Shown: positions 43,151 through 52,742, counted from the stretch's first letter. The stretch is DNA of 64,000 bases from Tindallia magadiensis (GCF_900113635.1 NZ_FOQA01000007.1:1-64000), one strand, 5' to 3'. Program-made: numbers and translations. The notes: generated from the letters alone by a model not told the origin.

Positions 43151-43351
43151 ATGGAAAAAGGTACAGTGAAGTGGTTTAATGCAGAAAAAGGCTATGGATT
43201 TATTTCCAGAGAAAATGGTGAAGATGTTTTCGTTCATTTCTCTGCCATTTCTATGGATGGATTCAAAACCCTTGATGAAGGACAGGAAGTAGAGTTTGAG
43301 ATTGTTGAAGGAGATAAAGGTCCACAGGCAACAAATGTAAGCAAAGTATGA
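43151..43351 (+). CDS. csp: Cold-shock-domain RNA chaperone
   Basis: The 66-residue protein is a single cold-shock domain: [15 protein letters not shown] (RNP1) and VFVHFSAI (RNP2), ending QATNVSKV. It binds single-stranded RNA/DNA and melts structure. ATG 43151 is eight bases after TAGGAGGA (43135-43142); in-frame TTG 43145 is too close. A terminator follows. Confidence 0.96.
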   Translation: MEKGTVKWFNAEKGYGFISRENGEDVFVHFSAISMDGFKTLDEGQEVEFEIVEGDKGPQATNVSKV

Positions 43352-43428
43352 TGCTGTTTAAGCAATGTAGTACATGTCTAAAATCCCTGGAAATACCGAG
43401 AAGGGATTCCATATAGAAGGGGATAAAG

Positions 43429-43455
43429 CAGGCTGGCAATGGTCAGCCTGTTTTT
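43429..43455 (+). terminator. Terminator after the cold-shock gene
   Basis: CAGGCTG (43429-43435) pairs with CAGCCTG (43444-43450), followed by TTTTT. Confidence 0.8.
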
Positions 43456-43485
43456 CAATTGGTAGCGTTGGAAAGGAAGTATATA

Positions 43486-44361
43486 ATGGATAAACTAATA
43501 AGAGTAACAGCTGGCGATGGACAAATAAGAGGGTTTTTTGTTCAAAATGCTGAAATGCTTGAGCAAGCAAGAAAAATACATCAGTTAAGTCCTGTAGCTG
43601 CAGCGGCATTAGGAAGAAGCATGGCTGCATCGACTATGATGGCTCAGATGCTCAAAGGTGAAGGTCAAAAAATAACACTTCGCATTAATGGTGGTGGTCC
43701 CTTAGGAAGCATTCTTTGTGTTGCAAATATAGAGGGACATGTGAAAGGATTAGTGGATCATCCGCAAGTAGAAACAGAAAATCTTACACCGGAGAAGCTA
43801 AATGTAGGGGCGGCAGTAGGAAAAGAAGGTGAAATAACCGTTATTAAAGATCTTAGCATGAAGGCTCCCTATATTGGTAAATATCCATTAACGAATGGAG
43901 AAATTGCGGAGGATCTTACCGCCTATTTCTTGCATTCGGAACAACAGCCATCCTCTGTCGGATTAAGTGTTAAGATAGATGTGGACTATACCATCATCAC
44001 TTCGGGAGGATTTATCATTCAAGTATTACCAGAAATTTCAGAAGAGCAGCTTAGGCTTTTAGAAGCACGGTTGCTGGGGCTTCCTCCTTTAAGCCAATTA
44101 TATGAAAATCTTAAGACTCCGGAGGCGGTTATGGAAGTAGTGCTGGAAGGCTTGGAGCCAAAAATAGTGGAAGAAAAAGAAGTTGTTTTTAATTGTGACT
44201 GCTCAAGAGAAAGAATGGAAGAAGCACTGATAAGTTTAGGGCATAAAGAATTAAAAGTTATGCTTGAAGAAGATGGGGAAGCGGAGATAACCTGTCACTT
44301 CTGCAATAAGGCTTATCAATTTAACGAAAGCCAGCTGAAGAAGCTAATTGAAGAGTCGTAA
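43486..44361 (+). CDS. hslO: Redox-regulated chaperone Hsp33
   Basis: This 291-residue holdase is activated by oxidation. The C-terminal zinc switch CDC (about 239-241) and CHFC (about 271-274) has the expected CxC/CxxC pattern. The core has RVTAGDGQIRGFFVQ at the start, ALGRSMAASTMMAQMLKGE and INGGGPLGSILCVAN. ATG 43486 follows GGAAAGGAAG (43469-43478). It has no partner gene here, and the next unit has its own promoter. Confidence 0.95.
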   Translation: MDKLIRVTAGDGQIRGFFVQNAEMLEQARKIHQLSPVAAAALGRSMAASTMMAQMLKGEGQKITLRINGGGPLGSILCVANIEGHVKGLVDHPQVETENLTPEKLNVGAAVGKEGEITVIKDLSMKAPYIGKYPLTNGEIAEDLTAYFLHSEQQPSSVGLSVKIDVDYTIITSGGFIIQVLPEISEEQLRLLEARLLGLPPLSQLYENLKTPEAVMEVVLEGLEPKIVEEKEVVFNCDCSRERMEEALISLGHKELKVMLEEDGEAEITCHFCNKAYQFNESQLKKLIEES

Positions 44362-44405
44362 ATCTAATAACAATAAGAATTTTGTAAAAAGTTTAGATAA
44401 TTCTG

Positions 44406-44434
44406 TTGACATTCAATCTAAAGCCTGCTAAAAT
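44406..44434 (+). promoter_or_regulatory. Promoter of the ilv-leu operon
   Basis: TTGACA (44406-44411), a 17-base spacer and TAAAAT (44429-44434); nearly consensus. Transcription should begin near 44441, giving a leader of about 500 bases. Confidence 0.85.
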
Positions 44435-44479
44435 ACGATTTAATTATTAATAAAAAATAAATGCAACGACAGAGACAGT

Positions 44480-44925
44480 AACGATGAATTATACAGGTCC
44501 AGAGAGTCGGTAGATGCTGAAAGCCGATCCTGTAACACCGTTAAAATCCCTCTAGAGCAGTTATCCCGAATAAAAGTAAGGATAAACGGGAAGTCCCGTT
44601 ATAGGCTGAAGGTTTGATGGAACCTGAACAACAACTTTTCTTTATGAAAAAAGAAATGCGCTAACACGGAGTTAGTATTTTACGAAAGCAGTTTTAGAGA
44701 GCCAGTGGTTGCTGCAAACTGGTACTGCCATAAGATACGACTCGCTCCGGAGCAGTTACCCTGAAAAGTAATAGTAAGGGTAAACGGGAAGTCCCGTTAT
44801 AGACAAAGGGTTTGATTGAACCTGATACGAGTGGTTTTTACTTTACAGAAAGTAAAAACAATTAGGGTGGTAACGCGTGGATTAGTCCTCGTCCCTGCAT
44901 ACAGCAGGGGTGAGGGCTTTTTTAA
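44480..44925 (+). promoter_or_regulatory. Tandem Ile/Leu T-box leader with one shared antiterminator
   Basis: Two Stem I modules follow each other. Module 1 has CCAGAGAG, GATGCTGAAAG and specifier AAA-ATC-CCTCTAGAG with Ile codon AUC at 44546-44548. Module 2 has TTAGAGAG, GGTTGCTGCAAAC and specifier CGA-CTC-GCTCCGGAG with Leu codon CUC at 44741-44743. Each is followed by a Stem II region containing AAACGGGAAGTCCCGTTATA and GGTTTGATnGAACCTGA. Only after module 2 is there a Stem III, a T-box AGGGTGGTAACGCG (44864-44877) and a terminator (44884-44921, GTCCCTGC/GCAGGGG, T-run). Module 1 has no T-box bulge of its own. It should read starvation for Ile and Leu. Confidence 0.9.
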
Positions 44926-44946
44926 TGAATAAAAGGAGGCGAAAAA

Positions 44947-45432
44947 ATGGACAAATATGTGTTGTCATTGCTGGTTGAAGATCAACCGGGGGTAACCAGT
45001 CGAATATCTGGTTTGTTTACGAGAAGAGGATATAATATCGAAAGTTTTTCTTCTGGCAGCACGGAATTGCCAGGAATGACACGCATCACACTCGTTCTGA
45101 AAGGCGATAAAGAAGTACTTGAACAGATTCAGAAACAATTAGGCAAATTAGTAGATGTAGTAAGTATCAAAGAACTAAAACCAGCATTATCTGTTTATCG
45201 AGAACTAGCCTTGATTAAAGTAAACACAGATGAAAAAACAAGGGCTTCTATTATAGAAGTGGTCGAAATCTTTCGTGGAAAAGTTATCGATGTTGCTACG
45301 GACTGTCTTATCCTTGAAGTGACAGGGGATCATAACAAAATACAGGCTTTTATAGAGCTAATGGAGCCATACGGCATCCGTGAAATTGTACGAACCGGTT
45401 TGACAGCACTTGGTCGTAGAGACCACAAATAA
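44947..45432 (+). CDS. ilvN: Acetolactate synthase small (regulatory) subunit
   Basis: The 161-residue protein has an N-terminal ACT domain (VLSLLVEDQPGVTSRISGLFTRRGYNIESFSSG, split over about 4-36) that binds valine, and a C-terminal ALS_ss domain (about 85-160). It activates and confers feedback control on the catalytic subunit. ATG 44947 follows AAAGGAGG (44932-44939), 21 bases after the leader terminator. Unusually the catalytic subunit gene is not next to it but last in the operon, about 4.2 kb away. Confidence 0.95.
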   Translation: MDKYVLSLLVEDQPGVTSRISGLFTRRGYNIESFSSGSTELPGMTRITLVLKGDKEVLEQIQKQLGKLVDVVSIKELKPALSVYRELALIKVNTDEKTRASIIEVVEIFRGKVIDVATDCLILEVTGDHNKIQAFIELMEPYGIREIVRTGLTALGRRDHK

Positions 45433-45448
45433 AAGGAGGAAATGAAAA

Positions 45449-46441
45449 ATGGCAAAAATGTTTTATGAAAATGAGTGTAAGCTAGATGCGTTACAAGGGA
45501 AGAAAGTTGCTGTTATTGGATACGGAAGTCAAGGACATGCACATGCACTTAATCTGCATGAGTCAGGCATAGATGTTACGGTGGGACTATATGAAGGAAG
45601 TAAATCCTGGGCAAAAGCGGAAGAAGCTGGGTTAAAGGTAGATATTGCTGGCAGAGCTACCGCGCAGGCTGATGTTGTGATCATGTTAATCAATGACGAA
45701 AAACAGCCACAATTGTTTAAAGAAAGTATTGAACCAAACCTTGAAGCTGGAAACTATTTAGTCTTTGCTCATGGATTTAACATCCATTATGGGCAAGTAG
45801 TGCCACCAGAAGATGTGAATGTATTTATGGTAGCTCCTAAAGGTCCTGGACATACAGTAAGAAGTCAATATCAAGAAGGAAGAGGAGTTCCTTGTTTGGT
45901 AGCGGTTTATCAAGATCTTACAGGAGATACGCTGGAAGTAGGTCTGGCCTATGCGGCTGCAATTGGTGGAGCAAGAGCTGGTGTTCTTGAAACTACCTTC
46001 AAAGAAGAAACGGAAACCGATTTGTTTGGAGAACAAGCTGTCTTGTGTGGCGGTGTCACAGCGCTAATGAAAGCGGGTTTTGAAGTACTAGTAGAAGCAG
46101 GATATCAGCCGGAAAGTGCATACTTTGAGTGCTTGCATGAAATGAAATTAATCATTGATCTGATTAATGAGGGTGGATTAAGTTATATGAGATACTCCGT
46201 TAGTGATACAGCTGAATATGGTGATTATCGAGTAGGCGAACGGATAGTGACAGAAGAAACGAAAGAAGAAATGAGAAAAGTTTTGAAAGAGGTTCAAGAC
46301 GGAACCTTTGCGAAGGAATGGATCTTAGAAAACCAGGCAAACAGACCAAGCTTTACAGCAAAAAGAAAAATGGAAGCAGAACATCCGGTGGAAATAGTAG
46401 GGAAAGATTTAAGAAAAATGATGAGCTGGCTTAAAAAGTAA
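45449..46441 (+). CDS. ilvC: Ketol-acid reductoisomerase
   Basis: This 330-residue class I KARI carries out the second step of valine/isoleucine synthesis. The Rossmann motif [15 protein letters not shown] (about 22-36), the Mg-binding segment with [14 protein letters not shown] (about 189-202) and [12 protein letters not shown] (about 228-239) are visible. The cofactor loop YEGSKSW suggests NADPH preference, as inference. ATG 45449 follows AAAGGAGG (45433-45440). Confidence 0.97.
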   Translation: MAKMFYENECKLDALQGKKVAVIGYGSQGHAHALNLHESGIDVTVGLYEGSKSWAKAEEAGLKVDIAGRATAQADVVIMLINDEKQPQLFKESIEPNLEAGNYLVFAHGFNIHYGQVVPPEDVNVFMVAPKGPGHTVRSQYQEGRGVPCLVAVYQDLTGDTLEVGLAYAAAIGGARAGVLETTFKEETETDLFGEQAVLCGGVTALMKAGFEVLVEAGYQPESAYFECLHEMKLIIDLINEGGLSYMRYSVSDTAEYGDYRVGERIVTEETKEEMRKVLKEVQDGTFAKEWILENQANRPSFTAKRKMEAEHPVEIVGKDLRKMMSWLKK

Positions 46442-46461
46442 CCGTGAAGGGATTGAGTGTC

Positions 46462-47988
46462 ATGAATGAAAGCAATATTAGCATTTTTGATACAACGCTA
46501 CGTGATGGAGAACAGTCACCAGGTTGTAGCATGAATTTGAAAGAAAAGCTTGAAATGGCAAAACAACTGGAAAAGCTAAAAGTGGACGTTATTGAAGCAG
46601 GATTTGCAATCGCATCGCCTGGTGACTTTGAAGCAGTGAAAACTATTGCAGATACGGTAAAAGAGGTAAAAGTTGCCAGCTTATCTCGAGCTTTGCCACA
46701 AGATATTGATAAAGCCTATGAAGCAGTTAAAGGAGCTGAAGCTCCACGAATTCACACCTTTATTGCCACATCGGATATTCATATGAAATACAAATTGAAA
46801 GCGGAGCCGGAAGATGTGTTGAATCGAGCCGTTGAAATGGTTAAATATGCTAAAAAATATTTGAACGATGTTCAGTTTTCTGCAGAAGACGCAACCCGTA
46901 GTCAGCCTGAATTCTTATATAGAGTGTTTGAAGCTGTTATAAAAGCTGGAGCTACGGTGATTAATGTACCGGATACTGTCGGATATACAACTCCAGAAGA
47001 ATTTACAGCACTGATTAAAGGCATTAAAGAAAATGTTCCGAATATTGACAAAGCAACCATTGCGGTTCATTGTCATAACGATTTGGGAATGGCTGTGGCA
47101 AATACTTTAGCAGCAGCGAAAGCAGGAGCAAGACAACTGGAATGTACCATCAATGGTATTGGTGAACGTGCTGGAAATGCAGCAATGGAAGAAATTGTCA
47201 TGGCATTACAGACAAGGAATGATTTTTATCAAAACAAAACAAATATTGAGACCCAACAATTATATCCAACCAGTCGACTGCTTACCCAAATTACAGGCAT
47301 GAAAGTACAACGAAATAAGGCGATTGTAGGTGAAAATGCCTTTGCTCACGAATCAGGCATTCATCAACATGGTGTACTTGCTAATAAAAGCACTTATGAA
47401 ATTATGACACCAGAATCTGTAGGTCTTCATCAACATCAACTGGTACTTGGAAAACATTCTGGCAGACACGCCTTTGAAGATCGCATGAAGTCAATGGGAT
47501 ATGATTTAGATAAAAAAACACTGGATAATATCTTTCAATCATTTAAGGAGCTGGCAGATAAAAAGAAAGTGGTTTACAACAAAGATCTTGAAGCTTTAAT
47601 TAAAGATAAAACCCTTAAAATGGAAGAGTTCTTCCAGTTACAACAGTTTGTTATCAATTGTGGTAACTTTATGACAGCAACGGCGACGGTAAAATTAAAG
47701 AATAACGAAAAAGAATTAGAAGCAGTATCAACAGGTTCAGGACCTATTTATGCCGCTTTTGGAGCGATAGACCAATTGGTGGGAAAAGAGTATAAGCTGG
47801 ATGATTATTCTTTACAGGCCATTACAGAAGGTGAGGATGCTCAGGGAGAAGCTTTTGTGCAGATAAAGAGACATGATGAACTTTATCATGGTAGCGGAAT
47901 CAGTACAGATGTTATTGAGGCAAGCATGAAAGCCTATATCAATGCGATTAATCGAATGCTTAGCAATGAACAAGAAATAGATACCTAG
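46462..47988 (+). CDS. leuA: 2-Isopropylmalate synthase
   Basis: The 508-residue enzyme condenses acetyl-CoA with 2-oxoisovalerate, the first leucine-specific step. FDTTLRDGEQSPGCSM (about 8-23) opens the TIM barrel; VHCHNDLGMAVAN supplies metal-binding His, GIGERAGNAAMEEI follows, and the C-terminal LeuA allosteric domain (about 390-508) is complete, so Leu feedback is expected. ATG 46462 is nine bases after AAGGGA (46447-46452); a frame-open GTG at 46444 precedes the site. It begins 20 bases after ilvC. Confidence 0.95.
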   Translation: MNESNISIFDTTLRDGEQSPGCSMNLKEKLEMAKQLEKLKVDVIEAGFAIASPGDFEAVKTIADTVKEVKVASLSRALPQDIDKAYEAVKGAEAPRIHTFIATSDIHMKYKLKAEPEDVLNRAVEMVKYAKKYLNDVQFSAEDATRSQPEFLYRVFEAVIKAGATVINVPDTVGYTTPEEFTALIKGIKENVPNIDKATIAVHCHNDLGMAVANTLAAAKAGARQLECTINGIGERAGNAAMEEIVMALQTRNDFYQNKTNIETQQLYPTSRLLTQITGMKVQRNKAIVGENAFAHESGIHQHGVLANKSTYEIMTPESVGLHQHQLVLGKHSGRHAFEDRMKSMGYDLDKKTLDNIFQSFKELADKKKVVYNKDLEALIKDKTLKMEEFFQLQQFVINCGNFMTATATVKLKNNEKELEAVSTGSGPIYAAFGAIDQLVGKEYKLDDYSLQAITEGEDAQGEAFVQIKRHDELYHGSGISTDVIEASMKAYINAINRMLSNEQEIDT

Positions 47989-48020
47989 GGTAGAACATAA
48001 TGATAAAGGGAGTGATCAGA

Positions 48021-49103
48021 ATGAAAAAGAAAATTGCCGTCATACCAGGTGATGGAATTGGTCCGGAAGTAATGAAACAAACCCTACGTATTCTCCGATT
48101 TCTTGAAGAGAAGTTTCGTCATGAGTTTGAAGTGGAGGAATGCTTAGCTGGTGGAGTGGCAATTGATAAGGAGGGTGTTCCACTCCCTGATCACACCCTG
48201 AAAACGTGTAAAGACGCTGATGCCATTCTTTTAGGAGCGGTAGGAGGACCTAAATGGGATCATCTTGAAGGAACTGACAGGCCAGAAAGAGCATTGCTGA
48301 CGATCCGAAAAGAACTGGGATTTTTTGCTAACCTAAGACCAGCTACGTTGTTTCCGGCGATGAAAGACGCTTGTCCCCTAAAACCATCGTTAATAGAAAA
48401 AGGACTGGATTTGATGGTTGTTCGTGAGCTGACAGGCGGCATCTATTTTGGTGAACAGAAGACAATAACTGAGAAAAATGGAAAAAAGTCAGCCTATGAT
48501 ACGATGTTTTATCATGAAGATGAAATACGTAGAATTGTTAAAATAGCTTTTGAAATTGCTTCTAAACGAAAAAGAAAATTACTTAGTGTGGATAAAGCAA
48601 ATGTTTTGGAAAGTTCGAGACTGTGGAGAAAAACGATTATTCAGGAAGCAAAAAACTATCCCGATATCTGCCTTGAACATATGTATATCGATAATGCAGC
48701 CATGCAGTTAATTCGTGATCCTAATCAATTTGATGTGATGGTTACTGGTAATATGTTTGGTGATATTCTTTCTGATGAAGCAAGTATGATTACCGGATCA
48801 ATAGGGCTGCTTCCTTCCGCCAGTCTTGATGCCGATCAGAAAGGCATGTATGAGCCAATTCATGGTTCAGCACCGGATATAGCAGGACAGAATAAAGCGA
48901 ATCCTTTAGCAATGATTTTATCCGCAGCAATGATGTTCAAGAATTCCTTTGATTTAACCCGCGAAGCTGACATAATTGAAAGTGCCGTAGAGAAGGTTTT
49001 GGATGAAGGATACCGTACGGCTGATATTTACTCAGAAAATACAGTAATGCTAACAACGGAAGAAATGGGTCAGCAGGTTCTTGATACCATGAAAAATATG
49101 TAA
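48021..49103 (+). CDS. leuB: 3-Isopropylmalate dehydrogenase
   Basis: This 360-residue NAD-dependent enzyme oxidises 3-isopropylmalate. [16 protein letters not shown] (about 7-22), [11 protein letters not shown], the substrate loop [11 protein letters not shown] (about 133-143), [26 protein letters not shown] and [14 protein letters not shown] (about 282-295) are characteristic. ATG 48021 follows AAAGGGAG; in-frame ATG 48000 has no site. The isomerase genes leuC and leuD, which should act just before this step, are not in the operon. Confidence 0.95.
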   Translation: MKKKIAVIPGDGIGPEVMKQTLRILRFLEEKFRHEFEVEECLAGGVAIDKEGVPLPDHTLKTCKDADAILLGAVGGPKWDHLEGTDRPERALLTIRKELGFFANLRPATLFPAMKDACPLKPSLIEKGLDLMVVRELTGGIYFGEQKTITEKNGKKSAYDTMFYHEDEIRRIVKIAFEIASKRKRKLLSVDKANVLESSRLWRKTIIQEAKNYPDICLEHMYIDNAAMQLIRDPNQFDVMVTGNMFGDILSDEASMITGSIGLLPSASLDADQKGMYEPIHGSAPDIAGQNKANPLAMILSAAMMFKNSFDLTREADIIESAVEKVLDEGYRTADIYSENTVMLTTEEMGQQVLDTMKNM

Positions 49104-49123
49104 AAGAAAGGTGTGTCAGCCTA

Positions 49124-50809
49124 ATGCGATTAAATGGATCTCAAATCTTAATGGAATGCTTACTGGAACATAACGTCGACACTGTATTCGGTTATCCCGG
49201 GGGCGCCGTCATTAATATTTATGACGCAATATATGAATACCAAGATCGGATAAAGCATATTTTAACGGCACATGAACAAGGCGCTTCTCACGCTGCTGAT
49301 GGCTATGCAAGATCGACAGGGAAGGTGGGCGTATGCATTGCAACCTCAGGGCCTGGTGCTACAAACTTAGTAACTGGCATTGCTACTGCTTATATGGACT
49401 CTGTACCGATGGTGGCGATTACAGGAAATGTACCGGTAGCTTTACTTGGAAAAGATAGTTTTCAGGAAGTTGATATTACAGGCATTACCATGCCTATTAC
49501 CAAACACAATTTCATTGTGAAAAATGTGGAGGATTTGGCAAAAACCATTCGAAGGGCTTTTTATATTGCTCAAGAAGGTAGGCCTGGTCCCGTATTGGTT
49601 GATATCCCAAAAGATGTTACTGTAGCTCTCGCTGAATATAAGAAAGAGACAATAAAGCCTGTTTTTGAACATACAGACTCCATTTGTGAAGAAACATTAG
49701 ATGCTGTAGTTGAACTCATTAATGCATCAAAAAAACCTTTTGTACTCACTGGTGGGGGGGTGATCCGATCTGATGCATCACAAGAAACCCTTGAACTGGT
49801 AGAAAAAATACAGTCACCTGTTGCTTCATCGCTGATGGGGTTGGGAGGAATTCCTACTAATCACGAACTGTTTACCGGTATGATTGGTATGCATGGCAGC
49901 AAGACATCAAACCTTGCGTCTTCTGAATGTGATCTTTTTATTGCCATTGGATCAAGGTTCAGTGATCGGATTACCAGCAATATAAAGCTATTTGCTTCGG
50001 AAGCAAACATTGTGCATATTGATATTGATCCTGCGGAGATTAATAAAAACATACAAACTTTTTACCATGTGGCTGGTGATGTAAAAGCATCCTTAAAAAG
50101 GTTAAATGAAAAACTGAAGGAAAAAGTAAGCAAAGAACGATATCAATGGAAAGAACAAATTATCCAATGGAAAGAACAATACCCGTTGGAAAAAAATCAG
50201 AACGGCGCCATTAAACCGCATTATGTGATTCGAAAATTAAGCGAACTTACCTCTGGAAAAGCGATTATTACAACAGAAGTAGGTCAAAGTCAAATGTGGT
50301 CAGCTCAATACTATGATTATGTTTTACCAAGAACTTTCTTATCATCCGGTGGTTTGGGGACGATGGGGTATGGACTGGGAGCCAGTTTAGGTGCAAAACT
50401 AGGAAACCCTGATAAAATAGTGGTGAACATTGCTGGTGATGGTAGTTTTTGCATGAACAATAATGAATTAGCCACGGCAGTGCACTATCATTTGCCGGTC
50501 ATTGTACTGGTGTTAGACAATCAAGCATTGGGAATGGTTAGACAGTGGCAGGATCTATTTTTCGATAAACGCTTTTCTCAAACAGACAGGAATCGTTGTA
50601 CCGATTTTATTAAGCTGGCGGAAGCTTACGGTGCAAAAGGATACCGAATGGAGAAGGTGGCAGATGTCGAACCAATTCTGAAAGAAGCTTTAACACAAAC
50701 GATTCCGGTGGTCATACATTGCCCTATTGATCCTGATGATAAAGTATTTCCGATGGTTCCTCCGGGAGCGGCTATTAAAGATTTAATTACGGAAGAATCT
50801 CAGGGATAA
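49124..50809 (+). CDS. ilvB: Acetolactate synthase large (catalytic) subunit
   Basis: The 561-residue ThDP enzyme forms acetolactate or acetohydroxybutyrate. The catalytic Glu is in LTAHEQGASHAADGYAR (about 46-62), SGPGATNLVTGIATA follows, FAD-region residues are central, and the ThDP/Mg motif NIAGDGSFCMNNNELATAV starts at about 437. QEVDITGI and the C-terminal VFPMVPPGAA identify the biosynthetic AHAS rather than catabolic AlsS. ATG 49124 follows AAAGGTGTG. It closes the operon, and its partner ilvN opens it. Confidence 0.95.
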   Translation: MRLNGSQILMECLLEHNVDTVFGYPGGAVINIYDAIYEYQDRIKHILTAHEQGASHAADGYARSTGKVGVCIATSGPGATNLVTGIATAYMDSVPMVAITGNVPVALLGKDSFQEVDITGITMPITKHNFIVKNVEDLAKTIRRAFYIAQEGRPGPVLVDIPKDVTVALAEYKKETIKPVFEHTDSICEETLDAVVELINASKKPFVLTGGGVIRSDASQETLELVEKIQSPVASSLMGLGGIPTNHELFTGMIGMHGSKTSNLASSECDLFIAIGSRFSDRITSNIKLFASEANIVHIDIDPAEINKNIQTFYHVAGDVKASLKRLNEKLKEKVSKERYQWKEQIIQWKEQYPLEKNQNGAIKPHYVIRKLSELTSGKAIITTEVGQSQMWSAQYYDYVLPRTFLSSGGLGTMGYGLGASLGAKLGNPDKIVVNIAGDGSFCMNNNELATAVHYHLPVIVLVLDNQALGMVRQWQDLFFDKRFSQTDRNRCTDFIKLAEAYGAKGYRMEKVADVEPILKEALTQTIPVVIHCPIDPDDKVFPMVPPGAAIKDLITEESQG

Positions 50810-50831
50810 ATGACAGGAAAAGTAAATGGAT

Positions 50832-50863
50832 AAAAGCCACAGTGCGATACACTGTGGCTTTTC
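50832..50863 (+). terminator. Terminator of the ilv-leu operon
   Basis: AAAAGCCACAGTG (50832-50844) pairs with CACTGTGGCTTTT (50850-50862) around CGATA. The A/T arms could also serve the convergent minus-strand gene ending at 50887. Confidence 0.9.
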
Positions 50864-50886
50864 ATATAAGGGTAGAGATGACTCTT

Positions 50887-51225
50887 TTATTTATTTCTAA
50901 AAACGGTTACATATAACTTTTCATCTTCATATAAAACGTCGGCGCAGTCCACTAAAGATCCAAGAAGATTAAGCTCCTGATAACTTCTGCTTTCGCCTAA
51001 CAAAGACCAGTAATAATCTTCCAACTCATCTTGTCTGGGAGCATTTAGCACTTCATCCAACTGATCTAAATCATCCGGTCGACGTAAACAAGTGCCTTGA
51101 AGCATAATTTTTACTTGTTTTTGACCGTAGTGAACATCTACAGAAAAGTTGTCAATCTGATGCGAAAAAAAATAGGCAATTAATTCATCGATCACTTTGA
51201 TTGTTTTCATGCGTTCTTTTCTCAA
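50887..51225 (-). CDS. Hypothetical protein coupled to the DUF1576 membrane protein, 112 residues
   Basis: The small soluble alpha/beta protein has KVIDELIAYFFSHQI near the start, a strand pair FSVDVHYGQKQVKIMLQG, an acidic middle (RQDELEDYYWSLLGE) and LVDCADVLYEDEKLYVTVFRN at the end. I do not recognise the family. It starts at TTG 51225 overlapping the TGA of the upstream DUF1576 gene (TTGA), with AAAGGAG about 10 bases before; ATG 51210 is an alternative. Overlap with a transporter-like gene suggests a cytoplasmic regulatory partner. Confidence 0.7.
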   Translation of the reverse strand: MRKERMKTIKVIDELIAYFFSHQIDNFSVDVHYGQKQVKIMLQGTCLRRPDDLDQLDEVLNAPRQDELEDYYWSLLGESRSYQELNLLGSLVDCADVLYEDEKLYVTVFRNK

Positions 51226-52544
51226 GATTCAGCATCTCCTTTAAAGCGATTTAGTGAGTCGAAAAGAGGTGTTAAGATAGCCGCAACAAAGCCGCCTGAA
51301 AAACCATTGTTGTATAGATTCATTCCTCCGTGCAAAAATCCAACATTCATGACCATGCTCATATGAACAATACCGGCGATAATTCCAAAAGACCAGCCAT
51401 AGGTACCGGCTATAGGGGCTAAGGTTGTTCCGAAAAGAGCGGCAAGCAAAGCACCTGTAGAATTGGCATCCCATATCTGAAAAAGAGACGCGATGTAAAC
51501 ACCTAAAAGCAAAGGAAGCACATTTTTTGTATGTTTACCGAAAGCACCAAAACCAACAATAGTAAAAATACCTCCAATAATAGGGCCATTCAGTTCACCA
51601 CCTACGGCTAGTATGTAGGCCATAGACAGATACCCTAATAAAGCCATGTTAATGAGAGAAAGACCAAAACCATTTAAGGATACAAAGTCTGAAACCAATC
51701 TTCCGGAATGTTTTAGTGCCCAAGAGTATCTTTTAAAGGAACGGTTATTACAAAAGAATCCGACAATAAGCATGATTCCAAAAAAGATACTTAAGTAGAT
51801 AGTAAATGTTTTGTTAAAACCTTCGGCAACAATTAAAGTAGCTGGGTTTTCCAGATCAAAGGAACGAAAAAATGCCATAAAGAGCATACCAACAATTCCG
51901 CAGGTAAATCCAACATTATACAGGTTAAAACCTTGATGAAACTTAATGAAATGATTTGCCAGAGGTGGCAGTAAAAAACCTGCTAACACTCCAATGGCAC
52001 ACCCTAAAACAATAGCAGGAATTTGGCCTAAATCGTATCCAAAAGAAACCTGACTGACAAGAGGCCCAAGGGCTGTACCAAATAAAGCTGGTAAAATGAA
52101 TTTGCTAAACTTTTCTTTCGCGTATAAAGACCGCAGGTAAACACCAATAATCACAGGCCAAATATTGAAAAGATTTTTTCCAAAAAGTGCAAAGCCTGCA
52201 ACGGTGAAAGCGGCTGCCATAATAGGGCCATTCATATTGACGCCATTTTTATAAGCTAGGTAAATCGAGATTAACATCAATATTCCGGCATTGAAGAAAG
52301 AAGCACCTACATTTCCAATTACCATGTAGTCTGATACAAGTATACTCGGAGATACGATGATGTCAAGGAGACCTTGAACAATTTCAGAAGGGTGACTAAA
52401 AAGAAAAGAAGATAGTAATAAAATAATAGCAAAACCAGTCATAATAAAATACTTTACTTTTTCCTCCGTTTCCACAACGTACACCTGCTCTTTTTCAAAG
52501 ACACTGGACTTAGCATGTGATTTTAGCTCAACAGATTTTTCCAA
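51222..52544 (-). CDS. DUF1576-family polytopic membrane protein
   Basis: The 440-residue protein has about 12 membrane segments arranged as two similar halves. Repeated motifs are GNVGASFFNAGIL / LNGFGLSLINMALL, NGPIMAAAFTVAGFALFGKNLFNI / NGPIIGGIFTIVGFGAFGKHTKNV (split here) and GFNLYNVGFTCGIVG / GMNLYNNGFSGGFVA. The internal duplication is clear. DUF1576 proteins are of unknown function but look like transporters or channels. TTG 52544 is seven bases after AGGAGGT (52558-52552); the in-frame ATGs at 52577 and 52562 lie upstream of that site. It is expressed with the 112-residue protein downstream. Confidence 0.82.
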   Translation of the reverse strand: MEKSVELKSHAKSSVFEKEQVYVVETEEKVKYFIMTGFAIILLLSSFLFSHPSEIVQGLLDIIVSPSILVSDYMVIGNVGASFFNAGILMLISIYLAYKNGVNMNGPIMAAAFTVAGFALFGKNLFNIWPVIIGVYLRSLYAKEKFSKFILPALFGTALGPLVSQVSFGYDLGQIPAIVLGCAIGVLAGFLLPPLANHFIKFHQGFNLYNVGFTCGIVGMLFMAFFRSFDLENPATLIVAEGFNKTFTIYLSIFFGIMLIVGFFCNNRSFKRYSWALKHSGRLVSDFVSLNGFGLSLINMALLGYLSMAYILAVGGELNGPIIGGIFTIVGFGAFGKHTKNVLPLLLGVYIASLFQIWDANSTGALLAALFGTTLAPIAGTYGWSFGIIAGIVHMSMVMNVGFLHGGMNLYNNGFSGGFVAAILTPLFDSLNRFKGDAES

Positions 52545-52742
52545 GGATGATACCTCCTGCATAAATTTAGTCAACAAAAAACGAATTAATCCTTAAATAG
52601 TATACCAATTATCTGGACATAATTAAAGAAAAAAACCTATCTATCATGATAAAAAAGCAATAAATAGTAAAAAAACTGGGTAACAGATAAAAAATGAGAG
52701 ATAAAAAACAAGCACACAAGAAGGCCTAAAGGAGTTGAAAGA

